Positions 56,191 to 63,494 of a stretch of DNA of 64,000 nucleotides are shown here, piece after piece. Numbering within the stretch: the first letter of the stretch is position 1; the number at the start of each line of letters is the position of its first letter. The stretch is taken from assembly GCF_024029335.1 (NCBI RefSeq), contig NZ_CP097116.1, positions 1,364,001 through 1,428,000 on the forward strand, read 5' to 3'. The notes under the pieces are model-generated. The model was not told the DNA's origin. It made no database searches and saw only the letters and a program-made list of their open reading frames with translations. The position numbers and the translations under genes are program-made. This DNA comes from Fructilactobacillus myrtifloralis. GTDB taxonomy: Bacteria > Bacillota > Bacilli > Lactobacillales > Lactobacillaceae.

Positions 56191-56817
56191 ATGAAAATTC
56201 AACTCGCAATTGATTTAGAAGATGTAGACGGAGCCATTAAGTTAATCGATGAAACCAAGGACAGTATTGATATTTTTGAATACGGAACTCCATTGGTAAT
56301 TAACTTTGGTCTGGAAGGTTTAGCTAAGATTAGAAAGCAATTTCCAGACATTACCTTATTAGCCGACCTAAAGATTATGGATGTGGCTTCCTACGAAGTT
56401 GACCAAGCCTTTAAGTACGGTGCTGACATTACCACGATTTTAGGGGTAGCTGAGGATCAATCCATCAAGGATGCCGTTAAGGCTGCTCACGATGCCGGTA
56501 AGGAAATCTTAGTCGACATGATCGGGGTAACTGACGTTGCCAAACGGGCCCGTGAAATTGACGCAATGGGCGCTGATTACATCGGTACGCACACTGGTTA
56601 TGATCTACAAGCTAAGGGTGAAACTCCATTTGCTACGTTTGCTAAGATCAAGGAAAACGTAACGAAGACCAAGACAGCCATTGCCGGTGGGATTAAGTTA
56701 GACAACGTTGATGAAGTCAAAGCTGCTAACCCGGATCTATTGATTGTGGGTGGGGGAATCGCAACGACCGATGACCCAGCTAAAGTAGCTGCTGAATTCA
56801 AGGAAAAATTAAAGTAG
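56191..56817 (+). CDS. hxlA: 3-hexulose-6-phosphate synthase
   Basis: 208 residues, ATG 56191 after AAAGGGAG. An orotidine-decarboxylase-like TIM barrel with QLAIDLEDVDGA at the N-terminus, the catalytic-region ADLKIMDVASYEVDQAF (D-x-K-x-x-D), THTGYDLQ, and the phosphate-binding AGGIKLDNV and IVGGGIAT. It condenses formaldehyde with ribulose 5-phosphate, or works in reverse to give ribulose 5-phosphate from hexulose phosphate. In lactobacilli without methylotrophy the role is presumably formaldehyde detoxification or pentose phosphate supply. Ten bases before hxlB. GC-richer codon use resumes here after the glp block. Confidence 0.93.
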   Translation: MKIQLAIDLEDVDGAIKLIDETKDSIDIFEYGTPLVINFGLEGLAKIRKQFPDITLLADLKIMDVASYEVDQAFKYGADITTILGVAEDQSIKDAVKAAHDAGKEILVDMIGVTDVAKRAREIDAMGADYIGTHTGYDLQAKGETPFATFAKIKENVTKTKTAIAGGIKLDNVDEVKAANPDLLIVGGGIATTDDPAKVAAEFKEKLK

Positions 56818-56827
56818 GCGAACACGT

Positions 56828-57358
56828 ATGTGGCACACGATTCTTTCCGAATTAGCACAGCAAGACGTTCCAATTGAAGCGACCGAATTAACCTTATTAA
56901 ACCAGGCACCTCGGATCTTTGTTTACGGTGGTGGCCGCTCCGGACTGGCGTTACGCGGGCTGGCGATGCGATTAATGCAGCTCGGTAAAACGGCCTATGT
57001 AGTGGGAGAAACGACGACCCCAGCGATTCAAGCGGGGGACTTGTTACTAGTAGCCTCGGCCTCTGGAACTACGACCGGGACCGTCAACATTGCAACTACG
57101 GCCCACCAAGTGGGAGCTCAGTTGTGGTTATTGTCAACCACGAACGATTCGCCCCTCGCAAAACTGGCGGACGTAGTGACCATTTTACCGGGTAAGAGCA
57201 AGGATCGAGTGGGATCAGAGCAAGCCTCAATTCAACCGATGGGGAGTTTATTTGAACAATCGGTGTGGTTATTTGGGGATGCGTTAACGCTGGCCTACAT
57301 GGATTTTGCGGGTATTTCTGAAGCAGAGATGCGCAAACGGCACGCTAATTTAGAGTAA
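56828..57358 (+). CDS. hxlB: 6-phospho-3-hexuloisomerase
   Basis: 176 residues; single SIS domain with VYGGGRSGLALRGLAMRLMQLG near residue 30 and DLLLVASASGTTTGTVN near residue 75. SEAEMRKRHANLE is a typical C-terminus of the family. It interconverts 3-hexulose 6-phosphate and fructose 6-phosphate, the partner step of hxlA. The pair is co-transcribed and closed by a terminator. Confidence 0.93.
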   Translation: MWHTILSELAQQDVPIEATELTLLNQAPRIFVYGGGRSGLALRGLAMRLMQLGKTAYVVGETTTPAIQAGDLLLVASASGTTTGTVNIATTAHQVGAQLWLLSTTNDSPLAKLADVVTILPGKSKDRVGSEQASIQPMGSLFEQSVWLFGDALTLAYMDFAGISEAEMRKRHANLE

Positions 57359-57374
57359 TTTAAACGTAAAGAAG

Positions 57375-57405
57375 ACGATTAATCATTGGGATTAGTCGTT
57401 TTTTT
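57375..57405 (+). terminator. Intrinsic terminator after hxlB
   Basis: ACGATTAATC (57375-57384) and GATTAGTCGT (57390-57399), one G-T pair, followed by seven T. Confidence 0.86.
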
Positions 57406-57526
57406 ATGGCCACGGAAAGGATGCTAGTGGTGAGAAGTTCAAACAGATAATGGATACATTCACAAAGGCTACTCCAATCCTATAATTTAATGTTAAATGT
57501 AATAATTATTGAATTTTCATTAATTA

Positions 57527-57535
57527 TGGTAAAAT
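57527..57535 (+). promoter_or_regulatory. Extended -10 promoter of the candidate small RNA
   Basis: TGGTAAAAT is a TGn extended -10 element; TTGAAT at 57509-57514 is a possible -35 with a 15-bp spacer. The predicted transcript start is at about 57541-57543, exactly at the 5' base of the long closing stem described in the next entry. Confidence 0.55.
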
Positions 57536-57541
57536 TCTAGA

Positions 57542-57691
57542 TGGTAACTTTCATTATCTGAAGTACTCAAATTATCGGAACACTTACACTCACATTATCC
57601 GAAGCACTCAAGCTATTTCTGAGCCACTCAGGAATGAATTGTTACCAACTGGGAAAGCCCCACTGACGTTAGTTAGTGGGGCTTTCTTTTT
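57542..57691 (+). ncRNA. Candidate structured small RNA (~150 nt) with own promoter and terminator
   Basis: No open frame of note lies here, yet there is an extended -10 promoter at one end and a strong terminator at the other (GAAAGCCCCACT 57653-57664 with AGTGGGGCTTTC 57675-57686, then T run). TGGTAAC (57542-57548) pairs with GTTACCA (57641-57647) and TTCATT (57550-57555) with AATGAA (57633-57638), a 13-bp closing helix with a tiny internal loop. Inside are four related elements of 17-22 bases at 57553, 57571, 57594 and 57613, of the type ATTATCnGAAGnACTCA, each ending in CTCA; the last also forms CTGAG/CTCAG. I do not recognise the family. The rest of 57406-57841 is non-coding. Confidence 0.6.
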
Positions 57692-57782
57692 GTGAAAAAT
57701 GACGTTGGCTAAAGACTTGTTTAATTTAAACTCTAGTAGTTGGATTGACTAAATGATCCAGACGTTAATTTCTAAGCCCGAA

Positions 57783-57811
57783 TTGGGAAAGCGGGTGTGC
57801 AATGATAGAAT
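57783..57811 (+). promoter_or_regulatory. Promoter of the tandem membrane-anchored protein genes
   Basis: TTGGGA (57783-57788), 17 bases, TAGAAT (57806-57811) preceded by TGA, an extended -10 form. It lies 31 bases before the next start codon. Confidence 0.55.
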
Positions 57812-57841
57812 GAGCATAGCAAACAAATAAGGAGTTCAAGG

Positions 57842-58417
57842 ATGGAAACTAGGGTAAAAAAACAGCACCGAAAAAACGTAAAAAAATTTCTATTAGGATT
57901 GTTACTGGTTATTCCAGTTGCTTTTTTAGTGGGCTATGAGATTGCGCAAGCAGGTTATCATAATGATAGTAAACCGGTAAAACCAACGCCCAGCAAGCAA
58001 TCTAAGCAGCACGTTTGGGATAAGGGTGAATCCCGTGATTCGGAAACTAGTGAAGGAGCTCCGACAACGAGGGGACAACAAGGGCAGAACAGTGGGAATG
58101 GTAATGCTAGGAACCCAACGACGCACGCCCAAACTCGTCAGCAAACGGTTAATCAGGATACGGGAACTAATAACGACGGGGAAACGACTGACCCCTTGAG
58201 TGGACCTGGAGCTGGATGTGCGGTTGTTAATCGTTACCAGACTGATCCAGAAACCGGAAAAATCGTTGATGTTTCTACTGGTCAGGAAGCAACTGAAGCC
58301 GAAAAAAATGAATTTATGCAGAATCAGGAAGAGCAACGGGATTATTTAAAGCGGGCAAATGAAAAAATTAACCAAATGAATCAACCGGAAAATTCAAATT
58401 CAAGCGACGAACATTAA
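57842..58417 (+). CDS. Signal-anchored low-complexity protein A (191 aa)
   Basis: ATG 57842 after AAGGAG. A basic N-terminus (KKQHRKNVKK), one membrane span at residues ~15-35 (FLLGLLLVIPVAFLVGYEIA), then an outside region rich in Ser, Thr, Asn, Gln and Gly without clear fold, and a short ordered-looking C-terminal part with DPETGKIVDVSTGQEATEAE. It has one Cys (AGCAVV). The product is probably extracellular and membrane-tethered. The following gene has the same plan, so the two form a tandem pair. No family recognised. Confidence 0.7.
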   Translation: METRVKKQHRKNVKKFLLGLLLVIPVAFLVGYEIAQAGYHNDSKPVKPTPSKQSKQHVWDKGESRDSETSEGAPTTRGQQGQNSGNGNARNPTTHAQTRQQTVNQDTGTNNDGETTDPLSGPGAGCAVVNRYQTDPETGKIVDVSTGQEATEAEKNEFMQNQEEQRDYLKRANEKINQMNQPENSNSSDEH

Positions 58418-58443
58418 AACTGATGATGGAGGCAACTTAAGGA

Positions 58444-59154
58444 ATGGAAAAACGGGTTAATTTATATCACAAGGGAAAGAAAGGCAAAATCATAATCATT
58501 GGTGTGCTGGGATTGATTTTGTTAGTTATCTTGGGAAGCTATGCGTTAGCACGCTCAGAGCATAAAATAACTACCGAGCAACCGCGGAAGCATACAAGAG
58601 CTAGTGGCAAGAAAACTTCGGTTCAACCAGCTAAAAAGCAGAAGGTTACGGAACCAGCTAGTCCACAACCTTCTAATTTTGCTACTGGGACGCAATCAGA
58701 TGCTACCAATGACGATCGTTCAACGGATCAAGAAAAGCTCGCGCAACAAGCCGAATATAATCGGGAAAAATTTCGGAAACGGGCCATTGATGCTCAGAAC
58801 GCAACCCATGCGTTGGTAACAAACCCGGATGGCACCAGAAGTTACGTTACAAAAGCTCAAGCGGAACAAGCGGGGACGATGACCACGTTGTGGGATATGG
58901 GACCAGATGGTGATGTCGTTCCAGTTTATGATTCTAAGGAAATGACGAACCAAAGTAACGATGATAGTGCTAATAATGAACCTCAGAATAATTCAGATGG
59001 AAATGTAACGGATGACGACAACTATGAGGTAACTTCTGGAGACGATGAAAATACAGTGATTGTAAAAAATAAAAAGACTGGAGAAACGATTCAGAAGAAA
59101 TCTGTTGGAACCCCTGATTGGGATTATGTTCATGACCGTCCGATTACATATTAG
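58444..59154 (+). CDS. Signal-anchored low-complexity protein B (236 aa)
   Basis: ATG 58444, 26 bases after gene A, with GATGGAGG somewhat far upstream. Same plan as gene A: basic start (HKGKKGK), membrane span (IIIIGVLGLILLVILGSYAL), disordered Thr/Ser/Pro-rich linker, and a C-terminal part including VTNPDGTRSYVTKAQAEQAG and VIVKNKKTGETIQKKSVG. No Cys. Probably co-transcribed with A. An anchored extracellular or cell-wall-facing role is likely, but no function is suggested. It is the last gene of ordinary base composition before the very AT-rich AbiH gene. Confidence 0.7.
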   Translation: MEKRVNLYHKGKKGKIIIIGVLGLILLVILGSYALARSEHKITTEQPRKHTRASGKKTSVQPAKKQKVTEPASPQPSNFATGTQSDATNDDRSTDQEKLAQQAEYNREKFRKRAIDAQNATHALVTNPDGTRSYVTKAQAEQAGTMTTLWDMGPDGDVVPVYDSKEMTNQSNDDSANNEPQNNSDGNVTDDDNYEVTSGDDENTVIVKNKKTGETIQKKSVGTPDWDYVHDRPITY

Positions 59155-59205
59155 ATGATTAAATTTATATAATTACTTTTTTTGATATTTTAAGGTGGAT
59201 ATTTG

Positions 59206-60411
59206 ATGGGAAAAGAGAATAATTTATTGATTATTGGAAATGGATTTGATTTATTTCATGGAATGAAAACATCTTTTAGTGATTTTGTTGATAAGGAATT
59301 TACCTATTTTGATTGGTATATCCTAGAGCGAATGAAAAGAGAAGCAATTACCTCACGAATTTATGAAAATACTGCTGATACAAAAAAATATATTGATGGA
59401 ATTAATTTGGGAATCAATTGGTTTGATTTGGAAACAATTCTCAGAGATTCAATGTTTTTTGAATATTATAATTTAGATAAATATAAATACTTTATTAATT
59501 TTAATGCTGTGATTAAAAGATGGAAAATTAATCTTAGAAAATATTTAAAAAATGAAGAGAACAAAATTAAAGTAAAAGAATTTTATAAAATCAATGATAT
59601 TTTAAATAATTCAGATTCAATATTAACCTTTAATTATACTAAAACTCTAGAAACGTTATATGGAGTTTCATATGGTAAAATTAATTATTTTCATGGATCA
59701 ATAGATGAAGACTTTGTCTTTGGGTATTCTTCAGCAAAAAAAGCTAAAATTTTTGGCAAAAACATGGATAAATTATATGAAAATGATGTTAATAAAGTCG
59801 TTAATTTAGATACTCAAAGAAACGGTGATCATTCATTAGAGTTGAATAAATTATTGCTATCTTCAATAAAAGAAATACAAAGATTTATTTTATGGACAAG
59901 GAGAAATGAAAACTATTCTAAAATACCAAAAAATGATTTGGTTTCAATTTTTTTGAGAGACATCTCTAATGAAACTCCAGAATCAAGTTATGCTTACTAT
60001 ACTATACAGTTAGGGGATTTTTTGGAAATGAGAAATCCTTTCCAAAAAGATGAAAATAGTGATGATTCTATTTATCGCTATATCAATTATTTAAGAGGCT
60101 TTGGACATGTAAAAGCTTTAGAGGCATTAAAAAAATATTTTAATTATATTCAGAATTTAAATATTGATGATTCAGAGAGTATTATTACAATTATTGGACA
60201 TGATTTTAATTCTGATATTGATATAAATTCATTTATTTCTCAAGCTGTTGGGAGGATAAAAAAAGTACGATATTATTACTATGTAGATGAAAGTGATGAC
60301 GGAAGTGATAAAGAAGATGAATTACGTGAATCAATAAAAGAATCACTTAGTACACAATTTAATATAGATAAAAAATCAATTAGAGCTATTAATTTAGAAA
60401 CTTTAAAATAA
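59206..60411 (+). CDS. AbiH family abortive infection (anti-phage) protein
   Basis: 401 residues from ATG 59206, 7 bases after AAGGTGG; a TTG directly before it is ignored. The N-terminus NLLIIGNGFDLFHGMKTSFSDF is the diagnostic AbiH signature, a glycine-rich nucleotide-binding segment; LTFNYTKTLE and NYFHGSI are further conserved blocks. AbiH of Lactococcus stops certain phages by abortive infection; the mechanism is unknown. The gene is far more AT-rich than anything to its left and abuts a prophage attachment site, so it was probably acquired as defence cargo. It is a single-gene unit with its own terminator. Confidence 0.88.
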   Translation: MGKENNLLIIGNGFDLFHGMKTSFSDFVDKEFTYFDWYILERMKREAITSRIYENTADTKKYIDGINLGINWFDLETILRDSMFFEYYNLDKYKYFINFNAVIKRWKINLRKYLKNEENKIKVKEFYKINDILNNSDSILTFNYTKTLETLYGVSYGKINYFHGSIDEDFVFGYSSAKKAKIFGKNMDKLYENDVNKVVNLDTQRNGDHSLELNKLLLSSIKEIQRFILWTRRNENYSKIPKNDLVSIFLRDISNETPESSYAYYTIQLGDFLEMRNPFQKDENSDDSIYRYINYLRGFGHVKALEALKKYFNYIQNLNIDDSESIITIIGHDFNSDIDINSFISQAVGRIKKVRYYYYVDESDDGSDKEDELRESIKESLSTQFNIDKKSIRAINLETLK

Positions 60412-60420
60412 TAGAACGCA

Positions 60421-60453
60421 AAAAAGGAGAATGACTAATGCCATCCTCCTTTT
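60421..60453 (+). terminator. Terminator after the AbiH gene
   Basis: AAAAGGAG and CTCCTTTT arms, extended by ATG/CAT after one mismatch, with a T tail at 60450-60453. Confidence 0.65.
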
Positions 60454-60470
60454 AATTTGCTTTGTTTTTA

Positions 60471-60684
60471 CCGACTTTTCACCGACTTTTTTTATCAAAG
60501 CATGCAATTTAATGGAAATGTAGAAAATGTAAAATGCCTTTATAGCAGTGTTTTGAGACTGTATGGCACTAAATGAAAATACTTAATGGAGTCGGCGGGA
60601 TTCGAATTATAGATACATAAAACCCTATGGATAAGGCTTTTCTAGAAGTGGCCACTTATTTTTGCCGACTTTTTGCCGACTTTT
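60471..60684 (+). repeat. Paired direct repeats CCGACTTTT flanking the attachment site
   Basis: CCGACTTTT occurs at 60471-60479 and 60482-60490, and again at 60665-60673 and 60676-60684. Within each pair the copies are 11 bp apart, one helical turn, and all four point the same way. The pairs lie on either side of the tRNA-like core at 60587-60606. This is what integrase arm-binding sites look like. Confidence 0.6.
60587..60606 (-). other. Attachment site: tRNA 3'-end remnant
   Basis: On the minus strand this reads as a T-loop (TTCGAAT), T-stem strand CCCGC, acceptor strand CGACTCC and discriminator A, the 3' end of a tRNA gene. No tRNA body precedes it in the window. It lies next to a tyrosine integrase, so it is probably the attL core left by integration; the intact tRNA should lie beyond the right end of the prophage. 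Confidence 0.7.
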
Positions 60685-60690
60685 TCAAAA

Positions 60691-61854
60691 TTAATTTTGC
60701 ATGTATTTATCAAACTGCTGGGACGACTTATTGACAGTTTCTTTCGTTACGTAAGTGTAGACATCTAGCGTAGTTCTTACGTCATCGTGTCCCATTCGCC
60801 GTTGCGCTTCCTTAACTGGGACACCAGCAGCGAAAAGGGCAGTACAGTAACTTTTCCGGAATCCGTGTACAGTGATTTTAGGTAAGTCGCTATGACTAAT
60901 GATTTCTGTTAACCATTTACCAGGCGTATTTAATGATTTGTACTTTTTTAAATATTTACCTGGGAAAACAGTTGTATTTCCATCCAGAGGCACTCCGTTC
61001 ATAAACAATGATTTTCTCAAAATTGCTTTCCAGTTTTGCAAAATTTTTAGCGTTTCTGAGTCCAAAGGAATCTCTCGATAGCCAGCCTGAGTTTTTGGCG
61101 GTTCTACAATCGTTTTTCCTTTTTCGCCTTGTGTCAAGGTTTTGTTAATATTTACGCTTTGTTTGTCAAAATCAATGTCAGACCAACTTAATGCCAAGCA
61201 TTCACCACGTCTTATTCCAGAATAGGCAAGTAATCTAAATAATACATATTGTTCAAATTTGGAATCATCTTGCTCCAGAATTTGGAAAAATTTCCGCAAC
61301 TGATACTTGTCCCAAAAATTTTGTTTCTTAACTCCTGGATTGATTTTTACCTTTGGCAACGTAACGGCACTAGCAGGATTAAAAGCATCAATGTATCGAC
61401 GCTTGATTGCGAACTGGAAAATCCTCGATGTTAACTGATACCATTTTTTATAATTTCTCTTCGGAGCTATTTCAAACCATTGATTTACGGCTGCTTGAAT
61501 TTGGTCGATAGTAATGTTTTTTATGAACATGCTGCCAAATTCAGGCAAAATATGGTTTTTAAACATTCCTTCAACTCTTGAAGATGTGCTTATTCGCACT
61601 GTGCTAGAATAAATTGGAAACCATTGATTATAAACTTCGCCAAAAGTTATTTTATCGTTTCGATCCACAGGAGCTAAGTTGTCTTTGTCAAATTGTAGTT
61701 TGATTCTTGCAAAGACTAACTTGGCTTCTTTTTTTGTTTTGAAACCATTACGACTAATGCTGCGCTTCTTGCCAGTTGATTTTTCTACTCCTAAAAATCC
61801 CTTGAAACCATAGAGCTTTTTTCCATTTTTTTCATACTGATGAATAGTAGCCAA
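60691..61854 (-). CDS. int: Tyrosine recombinase / phage integrase
   Basis: 387 residues; start is TTG at 61854, 5 bases after AAAGGAGG, with no better ATG. An N-terminal arm-binding AP2-like part (residues ~1-55, YGFKGFLGVEKSTGKKR), a SAM-like core-binding domain (~70-160) and a catalytic domain. The catalytic residues are Arg215 (GIRRGE), His330 and Arg333 (HGFRKS), His356 (MGHDDVRTT) and Tyr366 (LDVYTYV). It integrates and excises the element at the tRNA site directly downstream of its stop codon, the usual arrangement for temperate phages of lactobacilli. Confidence 0.94.
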   Translation of the reverse strand: MATIHQYEKNGKKLYGFKGFLGVEKSTGKKRSISRNGFKTKKEAKLVFARIKLQFDKDNLAPVDRNDKITFGEVYNQWFPIYSSTVRISTSSRVEGMFKNHILPEFGSMFIKNITIDQIQAAVNQWFEIAPKRNYKKWYQLTSRIFQFAIKRRYIDAFNPASAVTLPKVKINPGVKKQNFWDKYQLRKFFQILEQDDSKFEQYVLFRLLAYSGIRRGECLALSWSDIDFDKQSVNINKTLTQGEKGKTIVEPPKTQAGYREIPLDSETLKILQNWKAILRKSLFMNGVPLDGNTTVFPGKYLKKYKSLNTPGKWLTEIISHSDLPKITVHGFRKSYCTALFAAGVPVKEAQRRMGHDDVRTTLDVYTYVTKETVNKSSQQFDKYMQN

Positions 61855-61900
61855 AGTTGCCTCCTTTCACAGTTGCATGCTTTGAATGAACAAAGCAAAG

Positions 61901-61942
61901 CCCTATGCCGGAGTTGAACCGGCTCATCGCTACCGAGTAGGG
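61901..61942 (-). other. tRNA-like three-way fold between int and the next gene
   Basis: Plus-strand CCCTA (61901-61905) pairs with TAGGG (61938-61942). It encloses a T-arm-like hairpin (61907-61923; minus strand GCCGG, loop TTCAACT, CCGGC) and a short D-arm-like hairpin (CTC 61923-61925 with GAG 61935-61937). There is no anticodon arm. It may be a tRNA fragment, a processed structure or chance. Confidence 0.35.
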
Positions 61943-61951
61943 TACTTGATA

Positions 61952-62698
61952 TTACTTGTTAGCCACATACTTAAATCCGCCAAAGAAACTTGATTTTGCG
62001 ATCACATTTCCAGATGTATCTTTGATTAGGACGTCCGTTTGTGCGTTTACTTTTTTGTTATTACGTAACTTATAGTTATCGATTAAATTTTGAGCCAATT
62101 CCCAAGCTGCTTTTGAAACATCTTTCAGTTCATTGTCATTCAATCCCAGCGCTTCATCGCTAAGAACAATTACTGTTTGATTAGATTCTGGATCTACGTA
62201 AGCATCCGAAATTGCTCCATTACTCTTTTCAGGAAGTTGACCCAAAGCATTTGCATACTCAGTTAGATTATTTTCATCATTTTTGGCTTTTGCTTTTTTA
62301 ACCTCAGCAGCTTCCTTTTTGTCCATTTCCTCTTTGTATTTTTTGTCTTCAGCTTTCTTTTTCTTTGCTTGTTCTTGTTTTTCTGCCTGCTCTTTCTTAT
62401 CGCTTTCTAGCTTTAGCTTTTTAGCTTCTTCCTTTTCCTTATCTTCCTTGGCCTTAGAGTTTGATTTTTTAGTTGTTTTTTCAGTTTTGGGCTTATTATC
62501 GTTCGATGAACTTCCTAATGATGCAACGAATGAAATTAAGGATATAGCTCCGATTATTGCTGCAATAATTGTTAGCCATTTATATTGTTTAGCTTCTTTT
62601 GGCTTACTTGATTTATTGTCTTTGTAGTTTAAATATCCTCCAACTGATAAGAATAGGGCCAGCAAAGTGACAACAATAAGAACAATTTTCAAAAACAT
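61952..62698 (-). CDS. Prophage membrane and coiled-coil protein of unknown function
   Basis: 248 residues, ATG 62698 after GGAGG. Two membrane spans near the N-terminus (residues ~3-22 and ~43-62), then a long Lys/Glu/Ala-rich helical segment (about 70-145, for example EKEEAKKLKLESDKK), then a ~95-residue C-terminal domain (NALGQLPEKSNG to the end) that looks globular. It lies between int and the repressor module. Genes in this place in temperate phages often act in superinfection exclusion, which is a guess from position only. No domain is recognised. Confidence 0.7.
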   Translation of the reverse strand: MFLKIVLIVVTLLALFLSVGGYLNYKDNKSSKPKEAKQYKWLTIIAAIIGAISLISFVASLGSSSNDNKPKTEKTTKKSNSKAKEDKEKEEAKKLKLESDKKEQAEKQEQAKKKKAEDKKYKEEMDKKEAAEVKKAKAKNDENNLTEYANALGQLPEKSNGAISDAYVDPESNQTVIVLSDEALGLNDNELKDVSKAAWELAQNLIDNYKLRNNKKVNAQTDVLIKDTSGNVIAKSSFFGGFKYVANK

Positions 62699-62743
62699 AA
62701 AAACCTCCAGACAGCTTTTAACGTCAATCAGATTTGGACGTAA

Positions 62744-63133
62744 TTATTTAAATCTGAACCCATAAATCTTGGCTACTTCGTGCAAGTAATCAATTGAAAT
62801 TCCAAGTTCATCCGCCACCTCAAAATCATTCTCAGGTCTAATTTTAAGAACCCGATTAATTAGTTTTTTTGGTATGCATTTTTGCATGGCAGATTTTCTA
62901 GCTACGTATTCTTGATGCAAATTTCTAGTGTCTTGATAGTCAGAAATATCTCCGACTGATAGCCGATGGTGCTCAATCTCTTCATAAAGCCATTGCAACT
63001 GTTCCTGCGGACTTAATGATTTATTGATAATTATTTTATTTCCTATGTTCAATCCATATAGGCCTTTTGGCATCCGTTCAAATTTAAAAACTAATTCCGG
63101 ATGCCGAGAAATTAAAATTTCGATGTTTGTCAT
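62744..63133 (-). CDS. ImmA/IrrE-like metallopeptidase
   Basis: 129 residues. The zinc motif is EEIEHHR (HExxH variant written E-E-I-E-H-H), in the context LQWLYEEIEHHRLSVGDI, typical of the short phage-encoded ImmA proteins of lactobacilli. A YVARKSA segment follows, as in that family. In ICEBs1, ImmA cleaves the repressor ImmR to release the element; here the neighbouring repressor is short and has no self-cleavage domain, so the same arrangement is likely. Gene ends 45 bases before the membrane-protein start and begins 17 bases after the repressor stop. Confidence 0.85.
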   Translation of the reverse strand: MTNIEILISRHPELVFKFERMPKGLYGLNIGNKIIINKSLSPQEQLQWLYEEIEHHRLSVGDISDYQDTRNLHQEYVARKSAMQKCIPKKLINRVLKIRPENDFEVADELGISIDYLHEVAKIYGFRFK

Positions 63134-63150
63134 GGCTTAACACCTACTTG

Positions 63151-63477
63151 TTATTGATGATCACGTTTATACTGCGCTTTTTTGAATTCAATGTAATCGT
63201 TGATTTCTTTCTTTTGCTCATCCGTCAGTCCATCCAACATATGAGCAGCAACTGGCGTATCACCTAAGTCGACTTTTCGTCCCAAAAGATAGTCGGTAGT
63301 TACATCGAAAATGTCGGCAAGTTTCTCTAATTCATCAGCAGTTAATTTGCGTTTCCCTTTCATCACTCTGTTCAGAACACTCGGATCCATTTTTAAACGG
63401 CGCGCTAATTCTGCCTGACTCATGTTTTCTATTTCTAGAAGATTAGTAATTATATTTATTGTTTTACTCTGATTCAT
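63151..63477 (-). CDS. CI-type phage repressor (short, HTH-XRE)
   Basis: 108 residues from ATG 63477, 7 bases after AGGAG; an upstream ATG at 63507 precedes that site and is rejected. The HTH is MSQAELARRLKMDPSVLNRV with KGKRKLTADELEKLADIF following. The C-terminal ~40 residues (DGLTDEQKKEINDYIEFKK) are helical and no LexA/CI-type serine peptidase domain is present. It should bind the operators at 63495-63631 and keep the lytic genes off. Divergent from the cro-like gene. Confidence 0.88.
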   Translation of the reverse strand: MNQSKTINIITNLLEIENMSQAELARRLKMDPSVLNRVMKGKRKLTADELEKLADIFDVTTDYLLGRKVDLGDTPVAAHMLDGLTDEQKKEINDYIEFKKAQYKRDHQ

Positions 63478-63494
63478 TTCATGTCTCCTATAAA

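Noticed and set aside
60600-60690. A complete tRNA gene at the attachment site
   Set aside because: Only the T-loop to acceptor 3' strand is present; the minus-strand sequence before it cannot form anticodon or D arms.
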